Assembly: GCA_934501535.1 (NCBI GenBank)
Contig: CAKSUM010000020.1
Coordinates: 1-47,609, forward strand
Reading direction: 5' to 3'
DNA from: an uncultured Clostridia bacterium
Lineage (GTDB): Bacteria; Bacillota; Clostridia; UBA1381
DNA: 47,609 nucleotides
In this document: one piece after another, positions 16,153-23,565 of the stretch
How the letters are laid out: each line of letters opens with the position of its first letter
How positions within the stretch are numbered: position 1 is the first letter of the stretch
The notes under the pieces: model-generated
The model's input: only the letters and a program-made list of their open reading frames with translations
What the model was told of the DNA's origin: nothing
Databases searched by the model: none
Made by a program: the position numbers and the translations under genes

Positions 16153-17172
16153 ATGGAAAATACTGAAAAAAAGGTCATATTCTCGGGCGTGCAGCCTTCG
16201 GGAAACATCACTCTCGGCAACTACCTCGGCGCGATAAAAAACTGGGTCGGTTTCCAGGACGAATACAACTGTATTTACGCTATGATGGACATGCATGCAA
16301 TTACCGTGCGCCAAAACCCCACCGAGCTGAGAAAAAGAACGCTTGACCTTCTGAAGATATACATTGCATGCGGCATAGACCCCGAAAAGAGCCTGCTGTT
16401 CATTCAGTCGCAGGTTCCGGCACATGCACAGCTGTCATGGGCGCTGAACTGTTTCACGTACATGGGCGAGCTGTCGCGCATGACGCAGTTCAAAGACAAA
16501 TGCGCAAAGCATGCCGACAACATCAATGCCGGGCTTTTCACATATCCGGTTTTGATGGCTGCCGATATTCTGCTGTATCAGACAGACCTTGTTCCTGTCG
16601 GAAAAGACCAAATGCAGCATATCGAAATCACACGCGATATAGCGCAGCGATTTAATGCGCTGTATCAAGGCGACGGAAAACCGATATTCAAAATACCGGA
16701 GGGCTTTTTGCCCAAAGCCGGCGCAAAGGTAATGAGCCTTACGGAACCCACCAAAAAGATGTCCAAATCGGACGAAAATCCCAAGGCATATATTTCTGTC
16801 CTGGACGATTTTGCGGTTATTGCAAATAAAATAAAATCTGCCGTGACCGATTCGGAGGGCGTAATCGAATACCGTCCCGACGATGAAACAAAAGCAGGCA
16901 TAAACAATCTGCTTACCATCATGTCAGCCGTTACGGGCAAGGACATCGAAACGCTTGCCGCAGAATATTCAGGCAAGGGCTACGGAGAATTTAAAGCAGA
17001 TGTTGCCGAAGCCGTTGTCGAAGAGCTTCGCCCCATAAAAAAACGGTATGATGAGCTTACGGGCGACAAGGAATACCTCACGGACATATGCAGACGCGGT
17101 GCGGAGCGTGCGGAATCTATCGCGCACCGTACAGTAAGCAAGGTATACAAAAAACTTGGATTTGTACTGTAA
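16153..17172 (+). CDS. trpS: Tryptophan--tRNA ligase
   Basis: A 339-residue class I synthetase. FSGVQPSGNITLGNYLG at the N-terminus holds the HIGH-equivalent, and KKMSKSDENPKAYI is the KMSKS loop. Length agrees with the bacterial TrpRS (about 330). The start at 16153 is chosen over an in-frame ATG at 16129 because GAAAGGAAG precedes it and the family begins at this point. It follows the aminotransferase by 20 bp and ends the run of charging enzymes; a hairpin at 17202-17235 lies downstream. Confidence 0.96.
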   Translation: MENTEKKVIFSGVQPSGNITLGNYLGAIKNWVGFQDEYNCIYAMMDMHAITVRQNPTELRKRTLDLLKIYIACGIDPEKSLLFIQSQVPAHAQLSWALNCFTYMGELSRMTQFKDKCAKHADNINAGLFTYPVLMAADILLYQTDLVPVGKDQMQHIEITRDIAQRFNALYQGDGKPIFKIPEGFLPKAGAKVMSLTEPTKKMSKSDENPKAYISVLDDFAVIANKIKSAVTDSEGVIEYRPDDETKAGINNLLTIMSAVTGKDIETLAAEYSGKGYGEFKADVAEAVVEELRPIKKRYDELTGDKEYLTDICRRGAERAESIAHRTVSKVYKKLGFVL

Positions 17173-17201
17173 TGGACACAATCAGCCTTTGTCCGAAAAT
17201 A

Positions 17202-17247
17202 TCGGCTATATGTTCATTTCGGTACGCATAGCCGAACGGTTGTTTTT
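17202..17247 (+). terminator. Probable terminator after trpS
   Basis: TCGGCTAT (17202-17209) pairs perfectly with ATAGCCGA (17228-17235) around an 18-nt loop; a T-run (TTGTTTTTT) begins a few bases later. A second small stem, CTCTGC/GCAGAG, follows at 17281-17296. Confidence 0.5.
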
Positions 17248-17339
17248 TCCAAGCAACAATTACATAGGCAGAAATATATACTCTGCAAAAGCAGAGATTT
17301 TGAAAACACTGACGCTCCGGCGGCAGAATGGAGATTAAA

Positions 17340-18410
17340 ATGGACACTAAAGAAATATTGATTTTGATACTGACTTTCGTGGTCGCGTTTGCATTCAGCT
17401 TTGCTGCAACGCCGATAGTGTATCGGTTTGCATTCAAAATCGGGGCAATAGATGTGCCGCGCGATTCGCGCAGAATGCATAAAAAACCAATCCCCCGACT
17501 CGGCGGACTGGCAATAATCTTCGGATTTACCGTTGCCATATGCTGTTTCGGGCATTTGTCGCGATCTCTGGGTGCAATCTTAGCCGGTGCGGCGATTATT
17601 GCGGTAATGGGCGTTGTCGATGACTGCAAAAACCTTGACGCTAAGCTGAAATTCTGTATTCAGATTATTGCAGCTCTTGTAGTGATTATCGGCGGAAATA
17701 TCCGCATTACAGTTTTGACAAACCCGAACATTTTTTCCGACAACCCATATGTGATACTGCCCGATTGGCTGTCCGGCGTCACAACGGTTTTGTGGATTGT
17801 TTTTATAACAAATGCGGTTAATTTTATTGACGGACTTGACGGACTTGCCGCCGGAGTTTCGGCGATTATGTCTGTGAGTCTTGTATTTATCGCGGTTCGC
17901 GTCGGCGAGTATTCGGTTGCCACCGTCGGACTTGCGCTTATGGGCGCATGCTTCGGATTTTTGCCGTTCAACTTCAATCCGGCAAAAATATTCATGGGCG
18001 ATACCGGCTCCACCTTTTTGGGATTTATGCTTGCAACGCTGTCAATACAGGGTGTGTTTAAAAGCTACGCAATAATATCCTTTGCAGTGCCGCTGCTCAT
18101 TCTGGGGCTACCGCTGTTTGACGCGCTTTTTGCTATGATAAGACGAATTTATCACGGGCAAAGCCCCATGACTGCCGACCGCGGCCACTTGCATCACCGC
18201 CTTATCGATATGGGATTTTCGCAGAAACAAACTGTATTTATTCTGTACACAATCAGCGGTATCTTAGGTATTACAGCGGTTATTCTCGCAGAAAGCGGAA
18301 CATTAAGAGCACTTATTCTTCTCATCTGCGTGTTGCTGTTCCTGATTATCGAAGGGCTGCGCAGCAGTACACCGCCTGATGACGATACGGGCGATGAACC
18401 AAAACAGTAA
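17340..18410 (+). CDS. WecA/TagO-type undecaprenyl-phosphate sugar-1-phosphate transferase
   Basis: A 356-residue polytopic membrane enzyme (about 10-11 helices) that starts lipid-linked synthesis of a wall polymer by moving GlcNAc-1-phosphate to undecaprenyl phosphate. Signature segments are RRMHKKPIPRLGGLAI near residue 45, the catalytic GVVDDCKNLD (D94, D95), NFIDGLDGLAAGV, FMGDTGSTFLGF and the cytosolic RGHLHHRLIDMGFSQKQ. These separate it from MraY. The start at 17340 is preferred because GGAGA lies 5 nt upstream; a second in-frame ATG 12 bp earlier overlaps that site. It would begin the polymer that needs the UDP-ManNAc made by the 4777-5871 gene product. C-terminal tail is short and acidic. 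Confidence 0.93.
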   Translation: MDTKEILILILTFVVAFAFSFAATPIVYRFAFKIGAIDVPRDSRRMHKKPIPRLGGLAIIFGFTVAICCFGHLSRSLGAILAGAAIIAVMGVVDDCKNLDAKLKFCIQIIAALVVIIGGNIRITVLTNPNIFSDNPYVILPDWLSGVTTVLWIVFITNAVNFIDGLDGLAAGVSAIMSVSLVFIAVRVGEYSVATVGLALMGACFGFLPFNFNPAKIFMGDTGSTFLGFMLATLSIQGVFKSYAIISFAVPLLILGLPLFDALFAMIRRIYHGQSPMTADRGHLHHRLIDMGFSQKQTVFILYTISGILGITAVILAESGTLRALILLICVLLFLIIEGLRSSTPPDDDTGDEPKQ

Positions 18411-18412
18411 AA

Positions 18413-18446
18413 AATAAGGCTGTAAAAACTACAGCCTTATTTTTTA
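18413..18446. terminator. Strong bidirectional terminator
   Basis: AATAAGGCTGTA (18413-18424) pairs perfectly with TACAGCCTTATT (18430-18441), with A- and T-runs on either side, between the convergent transferase and CpXC genes. Confidence 0.92.
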
Positions 18447-19115
18447 TAGGTCATTATTTACTCCGCGCAGAAGCTTTGCAGCATAGTCCGAGTCGACAAT
18501 CTCCCAGTCAAAGCTTTTATACTTCACACCACTTTGACGCAGCTGCTCCTTAACCGTATCGTATGACTGCATCGGTATCCGCGATGTATATAATTTTCCG
18601 TCACGCTTGTCCTGTACCAGAAATTCAAGCTCATCGCCGTCTTTTTTTCCGAACATGCATACGCGGTGCTCCATATTTTCGCTGTCCTGCATCAAAACCA
18701 GGAGTTTTAACAATTCAATTACCTTATCATGCAATCCGTTATCAAAAATCAGGATTTTTTCCATAAACTCGTTGTATGAGCTTATAAATCTTAGGTTGAA
18801 GTCCGCAAATCCGTCAAGTTCACCGGATTGTTTCGACGTTTTCTTAATGCTTTCAAAAGCAACTGCTCTTTCCGCATCACTGCTGCACGGTGCAAATGTA
18901 ATCATCAGTTTTTTGTCGGAATCGGTGTATAATATCGGGTCGGGCATAAGCGCGGCATTTCCGCATGACGGACATCTGAATACATTAAGATTGCCTTTTA
19001 ATATATCCTCTTTTAAATCCGGGCTGTCATGCGCTGTAACCGATTGCCATACCGTGACGTCGGACAATTCACTGCATTTTGGGCATTTCACCTGTTGTTT
19101 TGAATTTATACTCAT
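18444..19115 (-). CDS. CpXC domain zinc-ribbon protein
   Basis: A 223-residue cytoplasmic protein. The N-terminal CpXC domain (PF14353 type) has two CPxC knuckles, C11-P-K-C14 and C48-P-S-C51, which should bind one zinc ion, followed by the beta-rich LMITFAPC stretch. The rest is helical, with the RFISSYNEFMEKILIFDNGLHDKVIELL segment typical of the family, then a beta domain. Function of CpXC proteins is unknown. Its ATG overlaps the TGA of the upstream DUF2752 gene by the ATGA arrangement, so the two are translationally coupled. Confidence 0.88.
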   Translation of the reverse strand: MSINSKQQVKCPKCSELSDVTVWQSVTAHDSPDLKEDILKGNLNVFRCPSCGNAALMPDPILYTDSDKKLMITFAPCSSDAERAVAFESIKKTSKQSGELDGFADFNLRFISSYNEFMEKILIFDNGLHDKVIELLKLLVLMQDSENMEHRVCMFGKKDGDELEFLVQDKRDGKLYTSRIPMQSYDTVKEQLRQSGVKYKSFDWEIVDSDYAAKLLRGVNNDL

Positions 19116-19453
19116 TTTAAAAATCCTCCGAGAATACTGTTGCGGTTAAAAATCATCGGTTCGGTGTTCGGAAACATCAGATGCATACGCACTGCATATA
19201 CTGCGATGAAAACCGCACACATGCCAATTATAAACCGTCGGTTTTGAAACGGTTTAAACAGCAATGCCGCCGGCAGCAAAAACAAAGGGTGCATTAAAAA
19301 TGCCTCCCTGAAATATCCGCTGAGAAACAGGCGGTATGCGCGCGTGACTCCGCAAGTGGGACACGGTATACCGAAAATCCGATATATCGGGCATGAATAT
19401 ACACCGGATAAAAGTATCAGCCCGAAAATAATAATTATAACCTTCTTTTTCAT
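19112..19453 (-). CDS. DUF2752 small membrane protein
   Basis: A 113-residue membrane protein with three or four hydrophobic helices. The DUF2752 signature is plain: C21-P22 then GIPCPTCGVTRA at residues 28-39, followed by the HPLF motif. The family is of unknown function. The start at M19453 (MKKKVIIII) is preferred to a longer frame because a TTGATA-17-TATAAT promoter lies inside the longer frame and its expected transcription start falls on this very ATG. No Shine-Dalgarno sequence is visible, so the message may be leaderless. It is coupled to the CpXC gene by a 4-bp overlap. Confidence 0.88.
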   Translation of the reverse strand: MKKKVIIIIFGLILLSGVYSCPIYRIFGIPCPTCGVTRAYRLFLSGYFREAFLMHPLFLLPAALLFKPFQNRRFIIGMCAVFIAVYAVRMHLMFPNTEPMIFNRNSILGGFLK

Positions 19454-19459
19454 AATTTT

Positions 19460-19488
19460 ATTATACAATATTTTTTCGGATATATCAA
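19460..19488 (-). promoter_or_regulatory. Promoter abutting the DUF2752 start codon
   Basis: On the minus strand TTGATA (19483-19488), 17-bp spacer, TATAAT (19460-19465). Only six bases separate the -10 box from the ATG at 19453. Confidence 0.75.
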
Positions 19489-19530
19489 GTATAAAATACA
19501 TTCATTTTATAAAATACCTGCTATACATAA

Positions 19531-19572
19531 AAAACGTCCGTCACTCACCGTGCGGCGGGCAGCGGACGTTTT
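19531..19572. terminator. Bidirectional terminator after the lipoprotein gene
   Basis: AAAACGTCCG (19531-19540) pairs perfectly with CGGACGTTTT (19563-19572); 22-nt loop. It ends the spoIVA-lipoprotein transcript just past the stop at 19575. Confidence 0.85.
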
Positions 19573-19574
19573 AT

Positions 19575-20252
19575 TCAGTCTAAAAATATATTTCGGTATT
19601 CCTCTTTAAAACAGCCGGAAAGTTCACTTAAAGCAACCGGTATTTCCACAAAACCGCGTTCATAGTACGAAAGCTCATACGGCGGATAATAAAGCACCAG
19701 CGAGTCCGAATTCGCATAAAAACACTGATTTTGCGAAACCTTGGGTTTTTGCCACAAATCCGCATATTTGTCGGGATTAGCAGCTATCTCATTTTCAAGA
19801 AGTGCATTTAATGCATCAATGTAGCCGTCATCCTCAAAAAGGTCACCGAGACTGACTTCACAGCACTTTTCTGTGTTGATGTTTTTTGTTACGCGGCAGC
19901 TGTTTTTATGAGTTTTCCGCGAAAAATAGTCTATCTGCTCCACAACGGAAACAAAACCGTTTTTGTTGTAATGTTCGGCTGTCTGTATGTTAAATTCCGA
20001 CAGCTCCGCCGTTTCCTTTGCGGATTTTGAAAAACTGTTCAAAAGTTCTTCCGAAGCAGAACGAAAATCTTTATTTATTGAATCCTGGAAATCCTTATCG
20101 GAAAGCCCCGAAATCTGAGGGATTTGGGCGTTGACATTTACGGAGTCCGTTGAATAGGATTTATCCAGCATATCCAGCGTAACACCGCCGCTGCATGAGC
20201 ACATCAAAAGGCAGGCGGCAGCAGCGGCAATGAATTTTATAAAATTATGCAA
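19575..20252 (-). CDS. Lipoprotein with DUF4163/DUF3298-like domain
   Basis: A 225-residue exported protein. A short signal sequence ends in CLLMCSC, with the last or first cysteine as likely lipidation site. The mature part follows the DUF4163-DUF3298 plan of RsiV/PdaC-like proteins: YFSRKTHKNSCRVTKNINTEKCCEVSLGDLFEDDGYIDALNALLENEI and a C-terminal FYANSDSLVLYYPPYELSYYERGFVEIPVALSEL in two separate halves. The start is TTG, supported by GGAGG six bases upstream; it overlaps the end of spoIVA by 16 bp, so the genes are coupled. Being with spoIVA suggests a role in sporulation or envelope stress. Domain assignment is good, role is inferred. Confidence 0.8.
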   Translation of the reverse strand: MHNFIKFIAAAAACLLMCSCSGGVTLDMLDKSYSTDSVNVNAQIPQISGLSDKDFQDSINKDFRSASEELLNSFSKSAKETAELSEFNIQTAEHYNKNGFVSVVEQIDYFSRKTHKNSCRVTKNINTEKCCEVSLGDLFEDDGYIDALNALLENEIAANPDKYADLWQKPKVSQNQCFYANSDSLVLYYPPYELSYYERGFVEIPVALSELSGCFKEEYRNIFLD

Positions 20253-21715
20253 ATCAATCCTCCGCTGCCCTCATTTATAATCCGCTCGAGTGTTGTCGCA
20301 AGCTTTTGCCGCGCCTCATCGGGCATTTTTGAAAGCTTGTTATTCACGCCCTCATTCACAAGCTCATACAGCGATTTGCCGAAAATATTGGACTGCCATA
20401 TCTTTGCCGGGTCACTTTGAAATTCATCGAGAAGATAGTGCACAAGTTCCTCCGATTGCTTTTCCGTTCCGACAATCGGGCTTACCTCCGCCTGGATATT
20501 GGCACGTATCATATGTATACTCGGTGCGGACGCCTTAAGCTTTACGCCGTAGCGGCCTCCCTGTTTCACAATTTTGGGTTCCTCAAGAGTCAGTTCATCG
20601 GTTGTCGGCGAAACCACACCATAGCCGCATTCACGCACCTGATGCAGCGCATATGCCACCTTATCATATTCTGCTTTTGTACGCGAAAGGTCGCGGATAA
20701 GTCCGATAAGCGATTCCTCGCCTGTTATTTCAAAACCCGATTCCTCGCCCAAAATCTGATAGAACAAATTTTCCGGCGTAGTAATGCTGATTACCGCATT
20801 TCCGCAGCCAAGGTCAATTCCGTCAATATCGGACGAACGGATAAATTCATATTCCGAAAGCCGCTTGCACATAGGACACACACTGCTGATTTTATCAACC
20901 GGCTGAATTTCATCATGAACAGCGCTGCTGATTTTTTTAGACAGCCAATGTTCGCCGCCGAGCTGCATAATCCATGACGGCAGTTTAATTTTGATTTCCT
21001 GCAAGGGAAACTCAAACAGCACCGTTTCGATAATCGAATGAATATCCTCGCCCGAAAGCTCCATGCAGTTGACTGCCACAACAGGCACGCCGTACTTCTG
21101 TTCCATATCCGCTTTTAATGCCCGGCAGCTCTGTGAATTTGGGTTTGACGAATTGAGCACAACAATAAACGGTTTATTAATCTGTTTCAGCTCCGAAATT
21201 ACACGGTTTTCTGCCGGGACATAGCTGTCGCGGTCAATTTCACAGATTGAACCGTCGGTTGTCACCACAAGTCCGATAGTGGAATGTTCGCATATAACCT
21301 TCTTTGTGCCGACCTCTGCCGCCTCGTAAAAAGGCATCGGCGCGTCCGACCACGGCGTGGATACCATGCGCGGCGCATCGTCCTCGATATACCCCGCAGA
21401 ACCGTCAACAACATACCCGACGCAGTCAATCATGCGGACATTCATGCGTGCATTATCACCCATATTTATCTCGACCGCCTCATTCGGGATAAATTTCGGT
21501 TCCGTAGTCATAATCGTACGCCCCTGCGCCGACTGCGGAAGCTCATCGCGCGCACGCTCCGCCTGATGTACATTTTCAATGTTCGGAATTACCAGCAAAT
21601 CCATAAATTTTTTTATAAAGGTCGATTTGCCTGTGCGCACCGGTCCGACAACTCCTATATAGACATCGCCGCCCGAACGCTCCTTTATATCTTGATATAT
21701 ACTGTATTCTGCCAC
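20237..21715 (-). CDS. spoIVA: Stage IV sporulation protein A (coat morphogenetic ATPase)
   Basis: A 492-residue ATPase that polymerises on the forespore surface as the base layer of the spore coat. The P-loop GPVRTGKST is at residues 24-32, followed by the family's IPNIENVHQAERARDELPQSAQGRTIMTTEPKF stretch in pieces, and the highly conserved C-terminal tail GGLICIIL closes the protein. Length equals that of known SpoIVA. It starts with GTG, eight bases after AGGAGG. In other species a mother-cell sigma-E promoter drives it; I could not fix one here. The lipoprotein gene overlaps its 3' end. Identity is near certain and shows the organism descends from spore formers. Confidence 0.97.
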   Translation of the reverse strand: MAEYSIYQDIKERSGGDVYIGVVGPVRTGKSTFIKKFMDLLVIPNIENVHQAERARDELPQSAQGRTIMTTEPKFIPNEAVEINMGDNARMNVRMIDCVGYVVDGSAGYIEDDAPRMVSTPWSDAPMPFYEAAEVGTKKVICEHSTIGLVVTTDGSICEIDRDSYVPAENRVISELKQINKPFIVVLNSSNPNSQSCRALKADMEQKYGVPVVAVNCMELSGEDIHSIIETVLFEFPLQEIKIKLPSWIMQLGGEHWLSKKISSAVHDEIQPVDKISSVCPMCKRLSEYEFIRSSDIDGIDLGCGNAVISITTPENLFYQILGEESGFEITGEESLIGLIRDLSRTKAEYDKVAYALHQVRECGYGVVSPTTDELTLEEPKIVKQGGRYGVKLKASAPSIHMIRANIQAEVSPIVGTEKQSEELVHYLLDEFQSDPAKIWQSNIFGKSLYELVNEGVNNKLSKMPDEARQKLATTLERIINEGSGGLICIIL

Positions 21716-21829
21716 CTAATGTTCCTCCTTTTCCTTATACATAGTACAGGTTTACTACATATATATTTTGAGGAATTATATTTTAGTACAAATTTTGTGC
21801 ATAAAATAACCGAGGTATAGCATTTTATA

Positions 21830-21858
21830 TTGACTCACTGCCGATTATATACTATAAT
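21830..21858 (+). promoter_or_regulatory. Sigma-A promoter of the phosphopantetheinyl transferase gene
   Basis: TTGACT (21830-21835), 17-bp spacer, TATAAT (21853-21858); AAAGGAGG follows at 21881-21888 and GTG at 21895. Confidence 0.8.
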
Positions 21859-21894
21859 AATGTAAACAGATGTTTTTTTTAAAGGAGGCACGCG

Positions 21895-22464
21895 GTGGAA
21901 ATATTTATATGCCGGATTGACACGCCGGTTGATGAAAAAGATTTTAAATATTTACTGCAATTTTCCGATTGCTGTCGGCAAAAGAAGATTTTAAACCAAA
22001 AGTCAAAGCCAAAAGCGGATTGCATGTTAATAGGCGAAACGCTTGCAAAAGCTGCAATCAGGCAGACTTTCGGTATCCCCGTAAAACACCAGCATATTAT
22101 TCACGGTAACGGAAAACCGTATTTGAAAGATTTTCCGAATGTGCATTTTAACATCAGTCACTCCGGGAAATACGCCGTATGTGCAGTATCGGACACTCCG
22201 ATAGGCGTGGATATTCAGAAAATTTACGGCGGATACACCCCGGCGCTTTTCTCACGCGTATGTACCGAGTCGGAAATTGCACAAATCGAACACAGTCCCG
22301 ACCCGTCAGCGGCATTTATCCGGCTATGGACACAGAAAGAAGCGGTTGTAAAGATGTACGGCAGCGGCATTTCACGCGGCGATATTAAAAATTGCATAAA
22401 GAACGAAAATATCGTCACGTATCGGCTGGAAGATTATTTTCTCAGCGTGTGTTCGAAGAAATAG
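21895..22464 (+). CDS. 4'-phosphopantetheinyl transferase, Sfp type
   Basis: A 189-residue enzyme that attaches phosphopantetheine from CoA to carrier proteins. The family motifs are GNGKPYL (71-77), NISHSGKYAVCAV (86-98), GVDIQ (104-108) and LWTQKEAVVKMYG (144-156). Magnesium ligands would be D106 and E149; the usual second acid of GVDIE is Q108 here, which occurs in some relatives. It is shorter than Sfp (about 220), lacking part of the C-terminus. The GTG start has a strong AAAGGAGG. No polyketide or peptide synthetase lies nearby, so it may serve fatty-acid ACP or a distant cluster. Confidence 0.9.
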   Translation: MEIFICRIDTPVDEKDFKYLLQFSDCCRQKKILNQKSKPKADCMLIGETLAKAAIRQTFGIPVKHQHIIHGNGKPYLKDFPNVHFNISHSGKYAVCAVSDTPIGVDIQKIYGGYTPALFSRVCTESEIAQIEHSPDPSAAFIRLWTQKEAVVKMYGSGISRGDIKNCIKNENIVTYRLEDYFLSVCSKK

Positions 22465-22523
22465 ACATTTATTACGTGCATAATGAATATCCCGGTATAG
22501 CGATTTGTATTTTATTGTACAAA

Positions 22524-22560
22524 AAAAGACGGTGAAATCCGAAATACACCGTCTTTTGTC
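22524..22560. terminator. Bidirectional terminator between the transferase and radical SAM genes
   Basis: AAAAGACGGTG (22524-22534) pairs perfectly with CACCGTCTTTT (22547-22557); it closes both the plus-strand gene and the long minus-strand operon. Confidence 0.9.
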
Positions 22561-22564
22561 ATTT

Positions 22565-23542
22565 TTAGCCCTCGGAATAATTCCGCATTTCACGCCACGA
22601 ACAGTTTTTGCATGCGGCACACTTCCCCGACATGATTTCTTCGCGGTATTTTTCGCTCATGTCATTGAAAAATATTTTCTCAAGAGAATTTTCTTTTACG
22701 TTTCCTGCCGAGAAATCATAAAAATCGGTGCAGTAAAGCACATTTCCGTTCCATGCGATATGCGCATGCTTGAATGATGACATGCAGTATTCGTCGGTTT
22801 CACGTCTATGACGTTTGCATGAAATCTTAAAACCATACTTTTTTATATCTGTTTTCTCAAGCAGCAATTCGGTGTCAAAAATCTCAAGCTCGTTATTTTC
22901 CCACGAATTAATATCAACAGCATCAATATTAAATGCTGATTTCATCCATTGCTTATAGTCGCGAACCTCCGCCGAAGTAAGTCCTATCATATCCTGAAGA
23001 TACAGTTCGTCTATGCCTATCTTGTTCATTTCGTCAAGAAATTCATCAAGCCGGCAAGCAAGCTTTGACGTTACAACCGACATGACAATTTTTCTGCACC
23101 CCGACAGCGACTTGAGATTGCCTGTTACAATATCAAATACGCCCTCACCGCGGATTTCATCATGAATATCACGCGGACCGTCAATTGAAACGTACAGCTT
23201 ATCGATGCATTTTTCCACAACAGACTTATGCTCCGCAAGCATGGTTCCGTTGGTAACCATGCCGAGCGTAAATCCGTTTTCCTTTAAATACAATGCAATT
23301 TCGTCAAAAAAAGGCGCTGAAAGCGGTTCTCCGCCCCAAAGCATTATAAACGGCGAAATGCCGGTCTTTCCGCGATAAGCAATCAGCTCGTCCGACACCC
23401 TTTTCCAGTCGGAAAATGTCATCGGCATGCCGCAGTCATCGGAAAAGAACCCCTTCTTCCCCCACTGACCGCAAAACCAGCAACGCAGATTGCAATTTTT
23501 TGTTATCTGAAAATGTACCATTTCGATGCGTTTTTCCGGCAT
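22565..23542 (-). CDS. Radical SAM protein with SPASM-like C-terminus
   Basis: A 325-residue iron-sulfur enzyme. C17-x3-C21-x2-C24 (CNLRCWFC) binds the SAM cluster; LWGGEPL and VSIDGPRDIHDEIRG are the following radical SAM strands. The C-terminal part has further cysteines (ISCKRH, EYCMSS, VLYCTDF, GKCAACKNCSW) in a SPASM-type arrangement that should hold one or two extra clusters. SPASM enzymes modify peptides or proteins, or mature sulfatases; no precursor peptide or sulfatase is seen here. It is the last gene of the GH78 operon, 23 bp after the GH3 gene, so a carbohydrate-linked or protein-maturation role is possible. Substrate unknown. Confidence 0.9.
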   Translation of the reverse strand: MPEKRIEMVHFQITKNCNLRCWFCGQWGKKGFFSDDCGMPMTFSDWKRVSDELIAYRGKTGISPFIMLWGGEPLSAPFFDEIALYLKENGFTLGMVTNGTMLAEHKSVVEKCIDKLYVSIDGPRDIHDEIRGEGVFDIVTGNLKSLSGCRKIVMSVVTSKLACRLDEFLDEMNKIGIDELYLQDMIGLTSAEVRDYKQWMKSAFNIDAVDINSWENNELEIFDTELLLEKTDIKKYGFKISCKRHRRETDEYCMSSFKHAHIAWNGNVLYCTDFYDFSAGNVKENSLEKIFFNDMSEKYREEIMSGKCAACKNCSWREMRNYSEG

Positions 23543-23565
23543 TATTCTCTCGCCTTTCTGTTTTA

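Noticed and set aside
17281..17296. A terminator made of CTCTGC/GCAGAG just before the TagO/WecA gene
   Set aside because: Only six base pairs and no real T-run; treated as a minor stem.
22565..23542. Anaerobic sulfatase-maturating enzyme
   Set aside because: The protein is shorter than that family and no sulfatase is nearby; kept as SPASM-type of unknown substrate.
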